Positions 1-7,199 of a DNA stretch of 11,794 nt are shown here, piece by piece. The notes beneath the pieces were generated by a model. It did not search any database. It was given only the letters and a program-made list of their open reading frames with translations, and was not told the DNA's origin. The DNA is from a bacterium (GTDB lineage Bacteria > ARS69). Position 1 is the first letter of the stretch; each line of letters starts with the position of its first letter. A program made the position numbers and the translations under genes. The DNA is taken from NCBI GenBank assembly GCA_025774865.1, contig JALGZO010000457.1, positions 1-11,794 on the forward strand, read 5' to 3'.

Positions 1-940
1 AGTCGCCCCCGGCCCCTCCCGCGACCAGCGCGATGGCCGCGTTCATCAGGACAATATCGCGCTTGGGCCCGGTCTCACCTTCGAAGAGGCGGGCGAGGAT
101 TCTGGCGTTCTCGGTGGCATTGCCGCCGGCGATCTCGCTCAGCTCGGCCCGCTCGAACCCGAAATCCTCGGGCGCAATTCGGAAGCGGCGCGTTCCGGTC
201 GGCCCTACTTCGACCACGTCGGTGGGAGCGCCGATCGAGATCTCGTCGAGGCCGTCCTCGGAGTGCAATACGAACGCCCTCTCGGTCCCGAGCCGGTGGA
301 GGGCCTCGGCCGCGAGACCCAGGACCGACTCCGAGAAGACCCCCATCACCTGGCGATCCGCCCCGGCCGGATTCGCCAGAGGTCCCAGGAGGTTGAAGAC
401 AGTGCGCGTGGCCAGAGTGATTCGCGCCGGCATCGCGTGCTTGATTGCGCCGTGGAACCGGGGGGCCATGAGGAAGCCGAAGCCGAGTCGCTCCACCATC
501 GCGCACACGTGGTCGGGATCGGCATCGACGGGCAGCCCCATCTCCCGCAGGACGTCGGCACTGCCGCATTGCGAAGAGACCGAACGGTTTCCGTGCTTCG
601 CCACCGCGACACCCGCGGCCGCGACCACGAGCGCGGACGCAGTCGAGATGTTGAACGTGCCCGAGTCGTCTCCGCCCGTCCCGCACGTATCGAGCAACGG
701 ACGGCGAGAGGGAGCAATCGTCGTCGCGGCGGCGCGCAGCGCCCGCGCCGAACCGACGATCTCCTCGGCCGTTTCCCCCTTCATGCGGAGTGCGCACAGA
801 TACCCGCCGATACGTCCTTCCGAAGCCTGCCCCGCCATGATCTCGCTCATGGCGCCCTCGGCGGAGCCCGCGTCGAGGTCTTCCCGGTCCAGAACCCGGT
901 GAAGCGCTTGCAGGAGCTTCGGGGCGGAGTCCTCGTTCAC
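1..940 (-). CDS. trpD: Anthranilate phosphoribosyltransferase TrpD (C-terminus cut by window edge)
   Basis: TrpD transfers the phosphoribosyl group of PRPP to anthranilate, the second committed step of tryptophan synthesis, in the cytoplasm. The frame runs 313 codons from a GTG at 940 and is still open at base 1. Family members are about 335-345 residues, so only some 25-30 C-terminal residues are missing. Visible signatures: the PRPP-binding loop CGTGGDDSGTFNIST at residues 86-100, KHGNRSVSS at 115-123, GSADVLREMG at 126-135, the anthranilate-side RTVFNLLGPLANPAG at 179-193, the metal-binding DGLDE at 229-233, and GGNATENA at 272-279. The start is chosen because GGAGG lies 5 nt upstream and the N-terminal length is normal. 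It follows trpG by 13 nt, so it belongs to the trp operon; trpC or trpF may follow outside the window. Oddities: HGAIK at 163-167 and ITLATRT at 174-180 differ from the usual HPAMK and ELGxRT. The identification is secure. Confidence 0.96.
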   Translation of the reverse strand, partial: MNEDSAPKLLQALHRVLDREDLDAGSAEGAMSEIMAGQASEGRIGGYLCALRMKGETAEEIVGSARALRAAATTIAPSRRPLLDTCGTGGDDSGTFNISTASALVVAAAGVAVAKHGNRSVSSQCGSADVLREMGLPVDADPDHVCAMVERLGFGFLMAPRFHGAIKHAMPARITLATRTVFNLLGPLANPAGADRQVMGVFSESVLGLAAEALHRLGTERAFVLHSEDGLDEISIGAPTDVVEVGPTGTRRFRIAPEDFGFERAELSEIAGGNATENARILARLFEGETGPKRDIVLMNAAIALVAGGAGGD

Positions 941-945
941 ACCCG

Positions 946-950
946 CCTCC
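946..950 (-). promoter_or_regulatory. Ribosome binding site of trpD
   Basis: A perfect GGAGG on the minus strand lies 5 nt before the GTG at 940-938, in the 13-nt gap after the trpG stop codon. It decides the start of trpD, which has no nearby ATG. Confidence 0.8.
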
Positions 951-953
951 GGC

Positions 954-1517
954 TCAGAGCTCGAGAAAGTTCTGGAGAATCTTGCGACCCTCGACAGTCA
1001 GGATCGACTCGGGGTGGAATTGGACGCCGTGGAGAGGGCGATCGCGATGTCGTAGCCCCATGATCTCCTGGTCAGCGGTCCACGCCGTCACCCTCAGCTC
1101 AGCCCCGATCGTGTCCTTGTCCACGATCAGGGAGTGATACCGCGTCGCTTCGAAGGGGTTCTCCAGCCCACGAAAGATCCCCTTCCCGTCGTGGATGACG
1201 CGGGAGGTCTTGCCGTGGAGCAACCGGTGAGCGCGCTCGATCTTCGCGCCGTGGACGAGCCCGAGACACTGGTGGCCGAGGCACACCCCGAGGATCGGGA
1301 TCTTCTTGCCGAGGTCCCGGATGACCGTCGGCGAGATTCCCGCGTTCTCGGGCCGGCCCGGGCCCGGCGAGATCACGATGCGCTCCGGTTTCATTCGGCG
1401 GATCTTCGACACGGTGATCTCGTCGTTCCTCACCACCACGGGCTCGGCGCCGAGCTCTCCGAAATACTGAACGAGGTTGTAGGTAAACGAATCGTAGTTG
1501 TCGACGACGAGGATCAT
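954..1517 (-). CDS. trpG: Anthranilate synthase glutamine amidotransferase subunit TrpG
   Basis: This 187-residue class I glutamine amidotransferase hydrolyses glutamine and passes ammonia to TrpE for anthranilate formation. Visible features: the N-terminal MILVVDNYDSFTYNLVQYF; the oxyanion-loop SPGPGRP at 50-56; the nucleophile elbow GVCLGHQ at 77-83 with Cys79; AHRLLHGKTS at 96-105; and the catalytic HPE at 168-170 within GVQFHPESILT. All three catalytic residues (Cys79, His168, Glu170) are present and the length is normal for a stand-alone subunit. The start ATG overlaps the trpE stop as ATGA (1514-1517), which favours translational coupling and equal subunit amounts. Some bacteria share this subunit with aminodeoxychorismate synthase (PabA). 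Direct adjacency to trpE and trpD makes a tryptophan role primary here; a second role in folate synthesis is possible but not shown. Confidence 0.97.
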   Translation of the reverse strand: MILVVDNYDSFTYNLVQYFGELGAEPVVVRNDEITVSKIRRMKPERIVISPGPGRPENAGISPTVIRDLGKKIPILGVCLGHQCLGLVHGAKIERAHRLLHGKTSRVIHDGKGIFRGLENPFEATRYHSLIVDKDTIGAELRVTAWTADQEIMGLRHRDRPLHGVQFHPESILTVEGRKILQNFLEL

Positions 1518-3007
1518 CGTCTGCCCCCGCCCTCGCGGGCTTGTCGTTCGGCCGCTTCCACCGCGGAGAACAGCGCGCTCGCCTTGTTGATCGTCTCGCG
1601 ATACTCGGACTCCGGATCGGAGTCAGCCACGATGCCCGCGCCCGACCCGACGTGCACTGTCGCGTCCTGAACGTAGGCCGTCCGAATCGCGATGCACGTG
1701 TCGAGATTGCCGTCGAACGAGAGATAGCCGACGGCGCCCGCGTATGTCCCCCGGCGAAGTCCCTCCAGCTCGTCCAGGATCTCCATCGCCCGGACCTTCG
1801 GAGCGCCCGAGACGGTCCCCGCCGGAAAGCAGGCTCGCAAGACGTCCAGGCTCGACACGCCGCGGCGTGCCTCCCCGATCACGTTCGAGACCAGATGCAT
1901 CACATGGGAGTACCGCTCCACCGTCATGAGCTCGGACACTTCGACGGAACCGAAGCCGGCGACGCGACCGACGTCGTTGCGGCCCAAATCGACCAGCATC
2001 ACGTGCTCGGCTCGCTCCTTCTCGTCGCGCCGGAGCTCTTCCTCCAGTCGCTGATCTTCCGCTCGGGTCTCCCCGCGCGGCCGCGTCCCGGCTATCGGTC
2101 GCAGCTCGATTCGCGATCCGGTGAGGCGCACGAGGACCTCCGGCGACGAGCCGACGAGATGGCGTTCGCCCATCTTCAGGTAATACATGTAGGACGACGG
2201 GTTGATCACGCGCAGTGAGCGATAGAGATCGAACGGATCGCACCCGAGCTTCTTGCGGAACCGCTGGGCGAGCACGATCTGCACGCAATCTCCGGCCCGG
2301 ATGTGCTCTTTCGCCTTCGCGACCGCGGCCTTGAAGTGGGCACGGGTGAAGCTCGACTGGAACTTCTTGGGGACGCGGGGGGGCTTCGCGTCGCTTCGGC
2401 GTTTCAACGGCTCCTGCAGCTTCTCGATCAGGGTGTCGACGTCCGCGACGCACTGTCGGTACGTCTTCGCGGGATCACGCCCGGCCGGTCGACTCGAGAT
2501 CACCTTCATCGTCAGCGTGAGGTTGTCGAACACGACGACGGTGTCGACCAGCAGGAAGATCGCATCCGGAACGTCGAGGTCGTTCTCACCGTGATCGGGC
2601 AGGTTCTCGAGATCGCGTACGGCATCGTAGCTCAGGAAGCCGACCGCTCCGCCCCAGAACGGAGGCAGACCGTCGATTTCCACCGGCCGTTGTGACCGAT
2701 GCCACTTCTGCAGCTCCTCGAGTGCGTCGGACGCGCCCGTCACCGCGCGCCGCCGTCCGCCCTTGTCGATCGTGACGCGATGGCCGCGGGCGGTGTAGAT
2801 CCCGGACGGATTGGCCCCGAGGATCGAGTAGCGGGACCAGGTCTCCCCGCTCTCCACACTCTCCAGCAGGAACGCATGGTCGCCGTCGGCGATCTTGAGG
2901 AAGGCCGAGACCGGCGTATCGGTATCGGCGAGGATCTCGCGCATCACCGGAACTCGACGCCCCGGCTTCGCGAGTCGGCGGTACTCGCGGAGATCGGGAC
3001 GGATCAT
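1514..3007 (-). CDS. trpE: Anthranilate synthase component I TrpE
   Basis: TrpE is the chorismate-binding subunit that, with TrpG, makes anthranilate from chorismate and ammonia. The protein is 497 residues, normal for the family. The N-terminal domain carries LLES at 47-50, the segment that forms the tryptophan feedback site in characterised TrpE proteins, so feedback inhibition is likely. The C-terminal chorismate-binding domain shows PIAGTRPRG at 304-312, DEKERAEHVMLVDLGRND at 328-345, FPAGTVSGAPK at 394-404, GNLDTCIAIRT at 433-443 and GSGAGIVADSDPE at 454-466. The start is the ATG at 3007, which overlaps the pgsA stop as ATGA and has GGGGAG 4 nt upstream. A longer open frame reaching 3475 is only the shadow of pgsA in another frame. 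Because the start lies inside the pgsA stop, there is no room for a leader peptide or attenuator directly upstream. PabB or a salicylate-forming enzyme is unlikely given the trpG-trpD context. Confidence 0.97.
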   Translation of the reverse strand: MIRPDLREYRRLAKPGRRVPVMREILADTDTPVSAFLKIADGDHAFLLESVESGETWSRYSILGANPSGIYTARGHRVTIDKGGRRRAVTGASDALEELQKWHRSQRPVEIDGLPPFWGGAVGFLSYDAVRDLENLPDHGENDLDVPDAIFLLVDTVVVFDNLTLTMKVISSRPAGRDPAKTYRQCVADVDTLIEKLQEPLKRRSDAKPPRVPKKFQSSFTRAHFKAAVAKAKEHIRAGDCVQIVLAQRFRKKLGCDPFDLYRSLRVINPSSYMYYLKMGERHLVGSSPEVLVRLTGSRIELRPIAGTRPRGETRAEDQRLEEELRRDEKERAEHVMLVDLGRNDVGRVAGFGSVEVSELMTVERYSHVMHLVSNVIGEARRGVSSLDVLRACFPAGTVSGAPKVRAMEILDELEGLRRGTYAGAVGYLSFDGNLDTCIAIRTAYVQDATVHVGSGAGIVADSDPESEYRETINKASALFSAVEAAERQAREGGGRR

Positions 3008-3531
3008 CGCTCTCCCCGCAAGACGCGGCTGAGAAACAGGCCCGGGATCTTGACGGCGTAGTGCACTCCCGTCGCCACGTAGAGTGCCCCGATGAACCCG
3101 GCAGTCCAGGCCGGCCACTCGCGACCGGCGACCTGCCACGCGATGAAGATGCCGAGCGCCACGAAGGCCACCTTCCCGGGTACGTCCGCCCTCGGTACGG
3201 GGGCGCCGGCTCGGAACCGCAGCCATCCGAACGCGAGAAGCACCACATCGCGGGCGACCACGACGAAGGCGAGCTCCGCCGGCACCCGCCCGATGAGCAC
3301 GAGCGTGACGAGAACCGCTCCCACGAGGATCTTGTCGGCGAGAGGATCCAGCACCCGTCCGAGCTCGGTGGACGCCGCGTGGCGCCGCGCCAGCCATCCG
3401 TCGAGGAAGTCCGTCGCGAGCGCCACCCCGAGGAAGGTCGTCGCCAGGCCGTGGCGACCGGTGGCCAGCGACCACACGATCGGGAGCGTCAGGACGATGC
3501 GGGAGGCCGAAAGGACGTTAGGAGCGTTCAC
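3004..3531 (-). CDS. pgsA: CDP-alcohol phosphatidyltransferase, probably phosphatidylglycerophosphate synthase PgsA
   Basis: A 175-residue membrane enzyme that transfers a phosphatidyl group from CDP-diacylglycerol to an alcohol, most likely glycerol-3-phosphate, giving phosphatidylglycerophosphate. The full family signature D-x2-DG-x2-AR-x8-G-x3-D-x3-D is present: Asp41, Asp44-Gly45, Ala48-Arg49, Gly58, Asp62 and Asp66, all in one loop. Hydrophobic segments lie around residues 12-40, 68-82, 86-104, 120-136 and 142-158, fitting a multi-pass inner membrane protein. The start is a GTG overlapping the recN stop (GTGA), with AGAGGAG 7 nt upstream; its own stop overlaps trpE. The length is slightly short of typical PgsA (about 180-200). 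The motif alone cannot separate PgsA from a CDP-alcohol-type cardiolipin synthase or a phosphatidylinositol phosphate synthase, so the superfamily call is firm and the substrate is inferred. Its place between a repair gene and the trp genes says little about function. Confidence 0.88.
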   Translation of the reverse strand: MNAPNVLSASRIVLTLPIVWSLATGRHGLATTFLGVALATDFLDGWLARRHAASTELGRVLDPLADKILVGAVLVTLVLIGRVPAELAFVVVARDVVLLAFGWLRFRAGAPVPRADVPGKVAFVALGIFIAWQVAGREWPAWTAGFIGALYVATGVHYAVKIPGLFLSRVLRGER

Positions 3532-5231
3532 GGTCCAACTCCTCTGAGCAGCTCGCGGGCGTGCTCCACCGCGACTCCTTGCTCGCGGTCGCCGCCGAGC
3601 ATCCGGGCGACCTCGCGGACGCGATCCTCCCCGACGACCGGCTCGACCGTGCTCACGGTACGCCCCGCCTCCTCCCGCTTCTCGACCCGCAAATGCACGG
3701 ACGCCCGGGACGCGATCGCGGCGAGGTGCGTGATACAGATTACCTGCCGGCTCTGCGCGATGGACGCGAGCACGTCCGCCACCTTGCTCGCGAGCAGTCC
3801 TCCCACCCCGCGGTCGATCTCGTCGAAGACCATCGTGGCGGTGCCGCGCGTCTCACCGAGAATCGACTTCAGGGCCAACATCACGCGGGAAATCTCGCCT
3901 CCGGACGCGATCGCGCGCAGCGGCCGCCGCTCCTCACCCCGGTTCGGGCTCAGCTGCAGCTCGACCTCGTCCACCCCGCGAGGGCCGGCGCGTTCCGGCG
4001 ACGCCTCGCCTCGGAAGGCGACTCCGTTCCGACGCCGATCGATGCGCGCTTCGAATCCGGTCCCTTGCATCCCGAGGTTCGCCAGCGCGCTCTCCACCGC
4101 CTCGCGGAGCGCTCTCGCCGCGCTCTTCCGCTTTCGGGAGAGCGCGGTGCCCGAGCGAGAAAGTCTATCAGACATCTCCCCCACCTGCGCCTCCAAAGCA
4201 TCGAGCCGCCGGCGGCGCGCCTCCGGATCTGCGGCTTCCGTGCGAAGCTTCTCCCAGAACGCGAAAAGGTCGGCCTCCTCGGGACCGTACTTCCGCACGA
4301 GGTCTTGCAACGATCGAACCCGGTCCCGGACCTCAGCCAACCGCGCCGGGTCGTCGACGGCACGTTCCCCACATGCTCGGGCATCACTGGCCGCCTCGGC
4401 CGCGCCGATGGCGAGCGAGTTCAACGCCTCGGCGACCGGCGCCCACGCCCGGTCCGCCGCCGCCGCGTCCTGGGCCTCGGCCGCGCACTCGGAGAGCACG
4501 TCGCGCAGAGAGTGCTCCGACTCCGCGAGCCGGTCCACGAGTCGAGCCGCCGTGGCTCGAAGGTGCTCGGCGCGTTCGAGGCGACCGAGCTCGGTGGTGA
4601 GTTCGGCGAGCTCGCCCGGCCGCGGCGCCGCCTCCTCGAGCTCGCGAAACTGGAATCGAGCCAGCTCCTCCCGTTCGTTCTCATCCCGCTCGTCGGCCCG
4701 CAGCCGGGCCAGCTCCTCGGCTCCCTCCCTCCACTGCGCGAGTTCCTGCGCGAAGCGGTCACGCGCGCCCCAGAGACCTGCGTACTCGTCCAGCGCGTCG
4801 AGCTGGTAGGACGGCCGGAGCAGCGACTGGTGATCGTGTTGCCCGTGAAGGTCGACGAGGAGCTCCGACGCTCGGGCCAGCGTGCCGAGCCCGATCGCGT
4901 TTCCATTCGCGCGAACGCGCCCCCTTCCCTGGGCTGGGATCTCGCGACGGACGATGAGCTCGCCGTCCTCGACATCGATTCCGAGCTCCGCGAGTTCGCG
5001 CACGATCCACCCGCCGGGATCCAGCTCGAAGATGCCCTCGACCACCGCGCGCTTCTCACCGGTGCGTACGATGTCGGATGGCGGCCGCTCACCGCAGAGC
5101 AGCCCCAAGCTCCCGACGACGAGGGACTTGCCGGCGCCTGTCTCGCCGGATACGACATTGAGTCCGGGGCCGAAACGCACCCGAAGCTGTGGGATGAGGG
5201 CGACGTCCCGGATGGAAAGCTCGGTGAGCAA
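3528..5231 (-). CDS. recN: DNA repair protein RecN
   Basis: RecN is an SMC-like ATPase that acts in double-strand break repair by tethering DNA and working with RecA. From the TTG at 5231 the protein is 567 residues, normal for the family. The N-terminal ATPase half has Walker A GETGAGKS at 29-36 and the RecN-typical LHGQHDHQSLL at 128-138. Residues about 150-390 are rich in Glu, Arg, Ala and Leu, as expected for the antiparallel coiled coil. The C-terminal half has the ABC signature SGGEISRVMLALK starting near 443, Walker B TATMVFDEIDRG ending near 474, and a switch histidine in CITHLAAIAS near 502. An in-frame start lies at 5309, but the family begins at the LLTELSIRDVALI segment and GGGAGG sits 9 nt before the TTG, so TTG is preferred. 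It follows dxs by 28 nt and overlaps pgsA by 4 nt. I see no SOS-box-like site in that short gap, so regulation is probably through the operon. Confidence 0.96.
   Translation of the reverse strand: MLTELSIRDVALIPQLRVRFGPGLNVVSGETGAGKSLVVGSLGLLCGERPPSDIVRTGEKRAVVEGIFELDPGGWIVRELAELGIDVEDGELIVRREIPAQGRGRVRANGNAIGLGTLARASELLVDLHGQHDHQSLLRPSYQLDALDEYAGLWGARDRFAQELAQWREGAEELARLRADERDENEREELARFQFRELEEAAPRPGELAELTTELGRLERAEHLRATAARLVDRLAESEHSLRDVLSECAAEAQDAAAADRAWAPVAEALNSLAIGAAEAASDARACGERAVDDPARLAEVRDRVRSLQDLVRKYGPEEADLFAFWEKLRTEAADPEARRRRLDALEAQVGEMSDRLSRSGTALSRKRKSAARALREAVESALANLGMQGTGFEARIDRRRNGVAFRGEASPERAGPRGVDEVELQLSPNRGEERRPLRAIASGGEISRVMLALKSILGETRGTATMVFDEIDRGVGGLLASKVADVLASIAQSRQVICITHLAAIASRASVHLRVEKREEAGRTVSTVEPVVGEDRVREVARMLGGDREQGVAVEHARELLRGVGP
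3539..3545 (-). promoter_or_regulatory. Ribosome binding site of pgsA
   Basis: AGAGGAG on the minus strand lies 7 nt before the GTG start at 3531-3529, inside the last codons of recN. It supports the GTG start and independent initiation as well as coupling to recN. Confidence 0.7.
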
Positions 5232-5240
5232 GGAGCCGTT

Positions 5241-5246
5241 CCTCCC
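5241..5246 (-). promoter_or_regulatory. Ribosome binding site of recN
   Basis: GGGAGG on the minus strand, 9 nt before a TTG codon at 5231-5229 and within the 28-nt gap after dxs. It is the main reason for choosing the TTG over the in-frame upstream start at 5309, which would lie inside dxs. Confidence 0.75.
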
Positions 5247-5259
5247 GGGGAGTCGTGGA

Positions 5260-7158
5260 TCAGGCGGGGCGCCGAGCCGTTTCCGGGACCGGCGCGATTC
5301 GGACCGCATCGAGCGTCCGTTTCGCGATGGCCTCGGCGGTCAGTCCCACCTTCGTGTGTTGAAGCGCGGGCTTGCCGTGATCGATGAACTCGTCGGGCAA
5401 TGCGATCGACGTGATCCGCACATCCTCCACCCCGAGGTCGGTCAAGAGCTCGCTGACGGCGCTCCCGAACCCGGCCGGCCGTTGCGCCTCCTCCACCGTC
5501 ACGAGATGGCCCACGCTCTCGGCGAGCTGCCGAATGAGCTCCTCGTCGAGCGGCTTCACGAAACGCGCGTTCACGACGCCCGCGGAGATTCCGTCTTCTT
5601 CGAGCAACGCGGCCGCGTCCAAGCACCGCTGCACCATGGGACCGAGGGCGAAGAACACCACGTCGTCGCCGTCCCGGATCGGCTCCGCCCGCCCGATCGG
5701 AATCTCGCGGAGAACCGGGTCCAGCTCGACGCCGACTCCGGAGCCGCGCGGAAAACGAAGGGCGGTGGGTCCTTCTCGGTAGGCGAGCTGCGTGTAGAGC
5801 ATGTGGCGCAGCTCGTTCTCGTCCTTCGGTGCCATCACGACGAAGTTCGGCAGCATGCGCAGGTACCCGACGTCGAACACGCCGTGGTGCGTCGGTCCGT
5901 CGTCGCCCACGAGTCCACCGCGATCCATCACGAACGTGACGGGAAGGCTCTGAAGGGCGACATCGTGAACGACCTGGTCGAAGGCGCGCTGCAGGAACGT
6001 GGAGTAGATCGCGACGACGGGCTTGAGCCCTTCGCAGGCCAGTCCTGCCGCGAACGTCACGGCGTGCTGCTCGGCGATTCCCACGTCGAAGAAGCGCTCC
6101 GGAAACTCTTCACCGAATGCCCCGGTTCCCGTTCCGTCCGGCATGGCGGCGGTGATCGCCACGACCCTCGGGTCGCGCCGGCCGAGCTCGATGAGCACAT
6201 CGCCGAAGACCCTCGTGTACGAGGGCGAGGGCTTCGCCTTGGCGGGATCGGTGGGCGGCGACACGCCGTGGGCGCGCGTCTTCGACGTGGGCGCGAAGGG
6301 ATAGCCCTTCCCCTTTTCCGTGACGGCATGTACCAGGACCGGGCCGCGCTGGTGCTTGAGATGCTCGAGCGTCTTCAGGACGTCCGCGAGATTGTGGCCG
6401 TCGATCGGGCCGTAGTACTTGAATCCCAGCTCCTCGAACATGACTCCCGGAATCACGAGGTTCTTCAGGCTCTCCTTGATACGGTGGGCGATCTCCTGGG
6501 CTTTGCCGCCGGCCATCGGGATCTTTCCGAGCAGCTCCCAGACGTCCTCCTCGAGGCGCCGGTAGAGCGGCGCGGAGGTCAGCCGGGTGAGATACGTGGA
6601 GAGCGCGCCGACGTTCTTCGAGATGGACCACTCGTTGTCGTTCAGGATCACGATGAGGTTCTTGCGGAGATGGCCGGCCTGGTTGAGCGCCTCGAACGCC
6701 ATACCGCAGGTCAGGCCGCCGTCGCCGATCACACAGACCACGCGGGCATCGGAGCCCTGTGCGTCCAGCGCGGTCGCCATGCCGAGCCCGGCGGAGATCG
6801 AGGTACCGGCGTGGGCCACGCCGAAGGAGTCGTACTCGCTCTCGGCCCGGACGGGGAAACCGGAGAGCCCCCCGTACTGGCGGATGGTCGAGAAGCGGTC
6901 GCGACGGCCGGTGAGGAGCTTGTGGCCGTACGCCTGATGTCCGACGTCCCAGACGATCCTGTCACGGGGTGCGTCGAAGACGCGGTGAATGGCGACGGTG
7001 AGCTCCACCGCACCGAGACTCGCCCCGAGGTGACCGCCCGTCCGCGTGACGGTCTCGATGATCTCCTCGCGGATCTCCGCGCACAGCCCGACGAGTTGGT
7101 CCATGTCGAACGATTTCAGATCCCGAGGGCTGTCGATTCGATCCAGCAGTCTGTTCAC
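5260..7158 (-). CDS. dxs: 1-deoxy-D-xylulose-5-phosphate synthase Dxs
   Basis: Dxs condenses pyruvate and glyceraldehyde 3-phosphate into DXP using thiamine diphosphate, the first step of the MEP isoprenoid pathway and a source of thiamine and pyridoxal precursors. The protein is 632 residues from the chosen GTG, a full-length family size. Seen in order: LLDRIDSPRDL at 4-14, the conserved His43 in GGHLG, DVGHQAYGHKLLTGR at 71-85, the ThDP motif starting GDGG at 145 and ending near LNDN at 172-175, catalytic Glu363 in GIAEQHAVTF, YSTFLQRAFDQ at 385-395, GPTHHGVFD at 421-429, and a C-terminal transketolase-like domain. The GTG at 7158 is preferred over the in-frame GTG at 7191: it puts LLDRIDSP at the usual N-terminus and has GGAG 6 nt upstream. 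Several motif positions are unusual: HAGTS (116-120) for HSSTS, TCGM (150-153) for TGGM, and DNEWSIS for DNxMSIS. Catalytic residues are intact. It lies 28 nt before recN and after the DUF212 gene. Confidence 0.97.
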   Translation of the reverse strand: MNRLLDRIDSPRDLKSFDMDQLVGLCAEIREEIIETVTRTGGHLGASLGAVELTVAIHRVFDAPRDRIVWDVGHQAYGHKLLTGRRDRFSTIRQYGGLSGFPVRAESEYDSFGVAHAGTSISAGLGMATALDAQGSDARVVCVIGDGGLTCGMAFEALNQAGHLRKNLIVILNDNEWSISKNVGALSTYLTRLTSAPLYRRLEEDVWELLGKIPMAGGKAQEIAHRIKESLKNLVIPGVMFEELGFKYYGPIDGHNLADVLKTLEHLKHQRGPVLVHAVTEKGKGYPFAPTSKTRAHGVSPPTDPAKAKPSPSYTRVFGDVLIELGRRDPRVVAITAAMPDGTGTGAFGEEFPERFFDVGIAEQHAVTFAAGLACEGLKPVVAIYSTFLQRAFDQVVHDVALQSLPVTFVMDRGGLVGDDGPTHHGVFDVGYLRMLPNFVVMAPKDENELRHMLYTQLAYREGPTALRFPRGSGVGVELDPVLREIPIGRAEPIRDGDDVVFFALGPMVQRCLDAAALLEEDGISAGVVNARFVKPLDEELIRQLAESVGHLVTVEEAQRPAGFGSAVSELLTDLGVEDVRITSIALPDEFIDHGKPALQHTKVGLTAEAIAKRTLDAVRIAPVPETARRPA

Positions 7159-7164
7159 GCCTGG

Positions 7165-7168
7165 CTCC
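7165..7168 (-). promoter_or_regulatory. Ribosome binding site of dxs
   Basis: GGAG on the minus strand, 6 nt before the GTG at 7158-7156. It supports this start over the GTG at 7191, whose upstream region lacks a clear Shine-Dalgarno. The site overlaps the end of the 8-bp tandem repeat. Confidence 0.6.
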
Positions 7169-7190
7169 GTTTCCCCGTTTCCCCGTTTCA
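7167..7190 (-). repeat. Three tandem copies of an 8-bp unit before dxs
   Basis: The plus strand reads CCGTTTCC, CCGTTTCC, CCGTTTCA; the minus strand reads TGAAACGG then two GGAAACGG. The third plus-strand copy differs at one base. The array fills most of the 41-nt gap between the DUF212 gene and dxs and runs into the dxs ribosome binding site. The upstream alternative GTG of dxs (7191-7189) starts at its edge. No function is established. Confidence 0.85.
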
Positions 7191-7199
7191 CCGGGAGGC

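Noticed and set aside
1345-1375. G+C-rich palindrome-like run that could look like a terminator stem
   Set aside because: It lies inside trpG, is not followed by a T-run on either strand, and encodes the conserved SPGPGRP segment.
3008-3475. In-frame upstream extension of trpE that would give a 653-residue protein
   Set aside because: This stretch is pgsA in another frame; the translation is Arg/Gly-rich and unlike TrpE. The ATG at 3007 has a good Shine-Dalgarno and the ATGA overlap.
3061-4809. A 582-codon plus-strand open frame, very rich in Ser, Arg and Ala, antisense to recN and pgsA
   Set aside because: Low-complexity composition typical of a shadow frame; the opposite strand has clear RecN and PgsA motifs.
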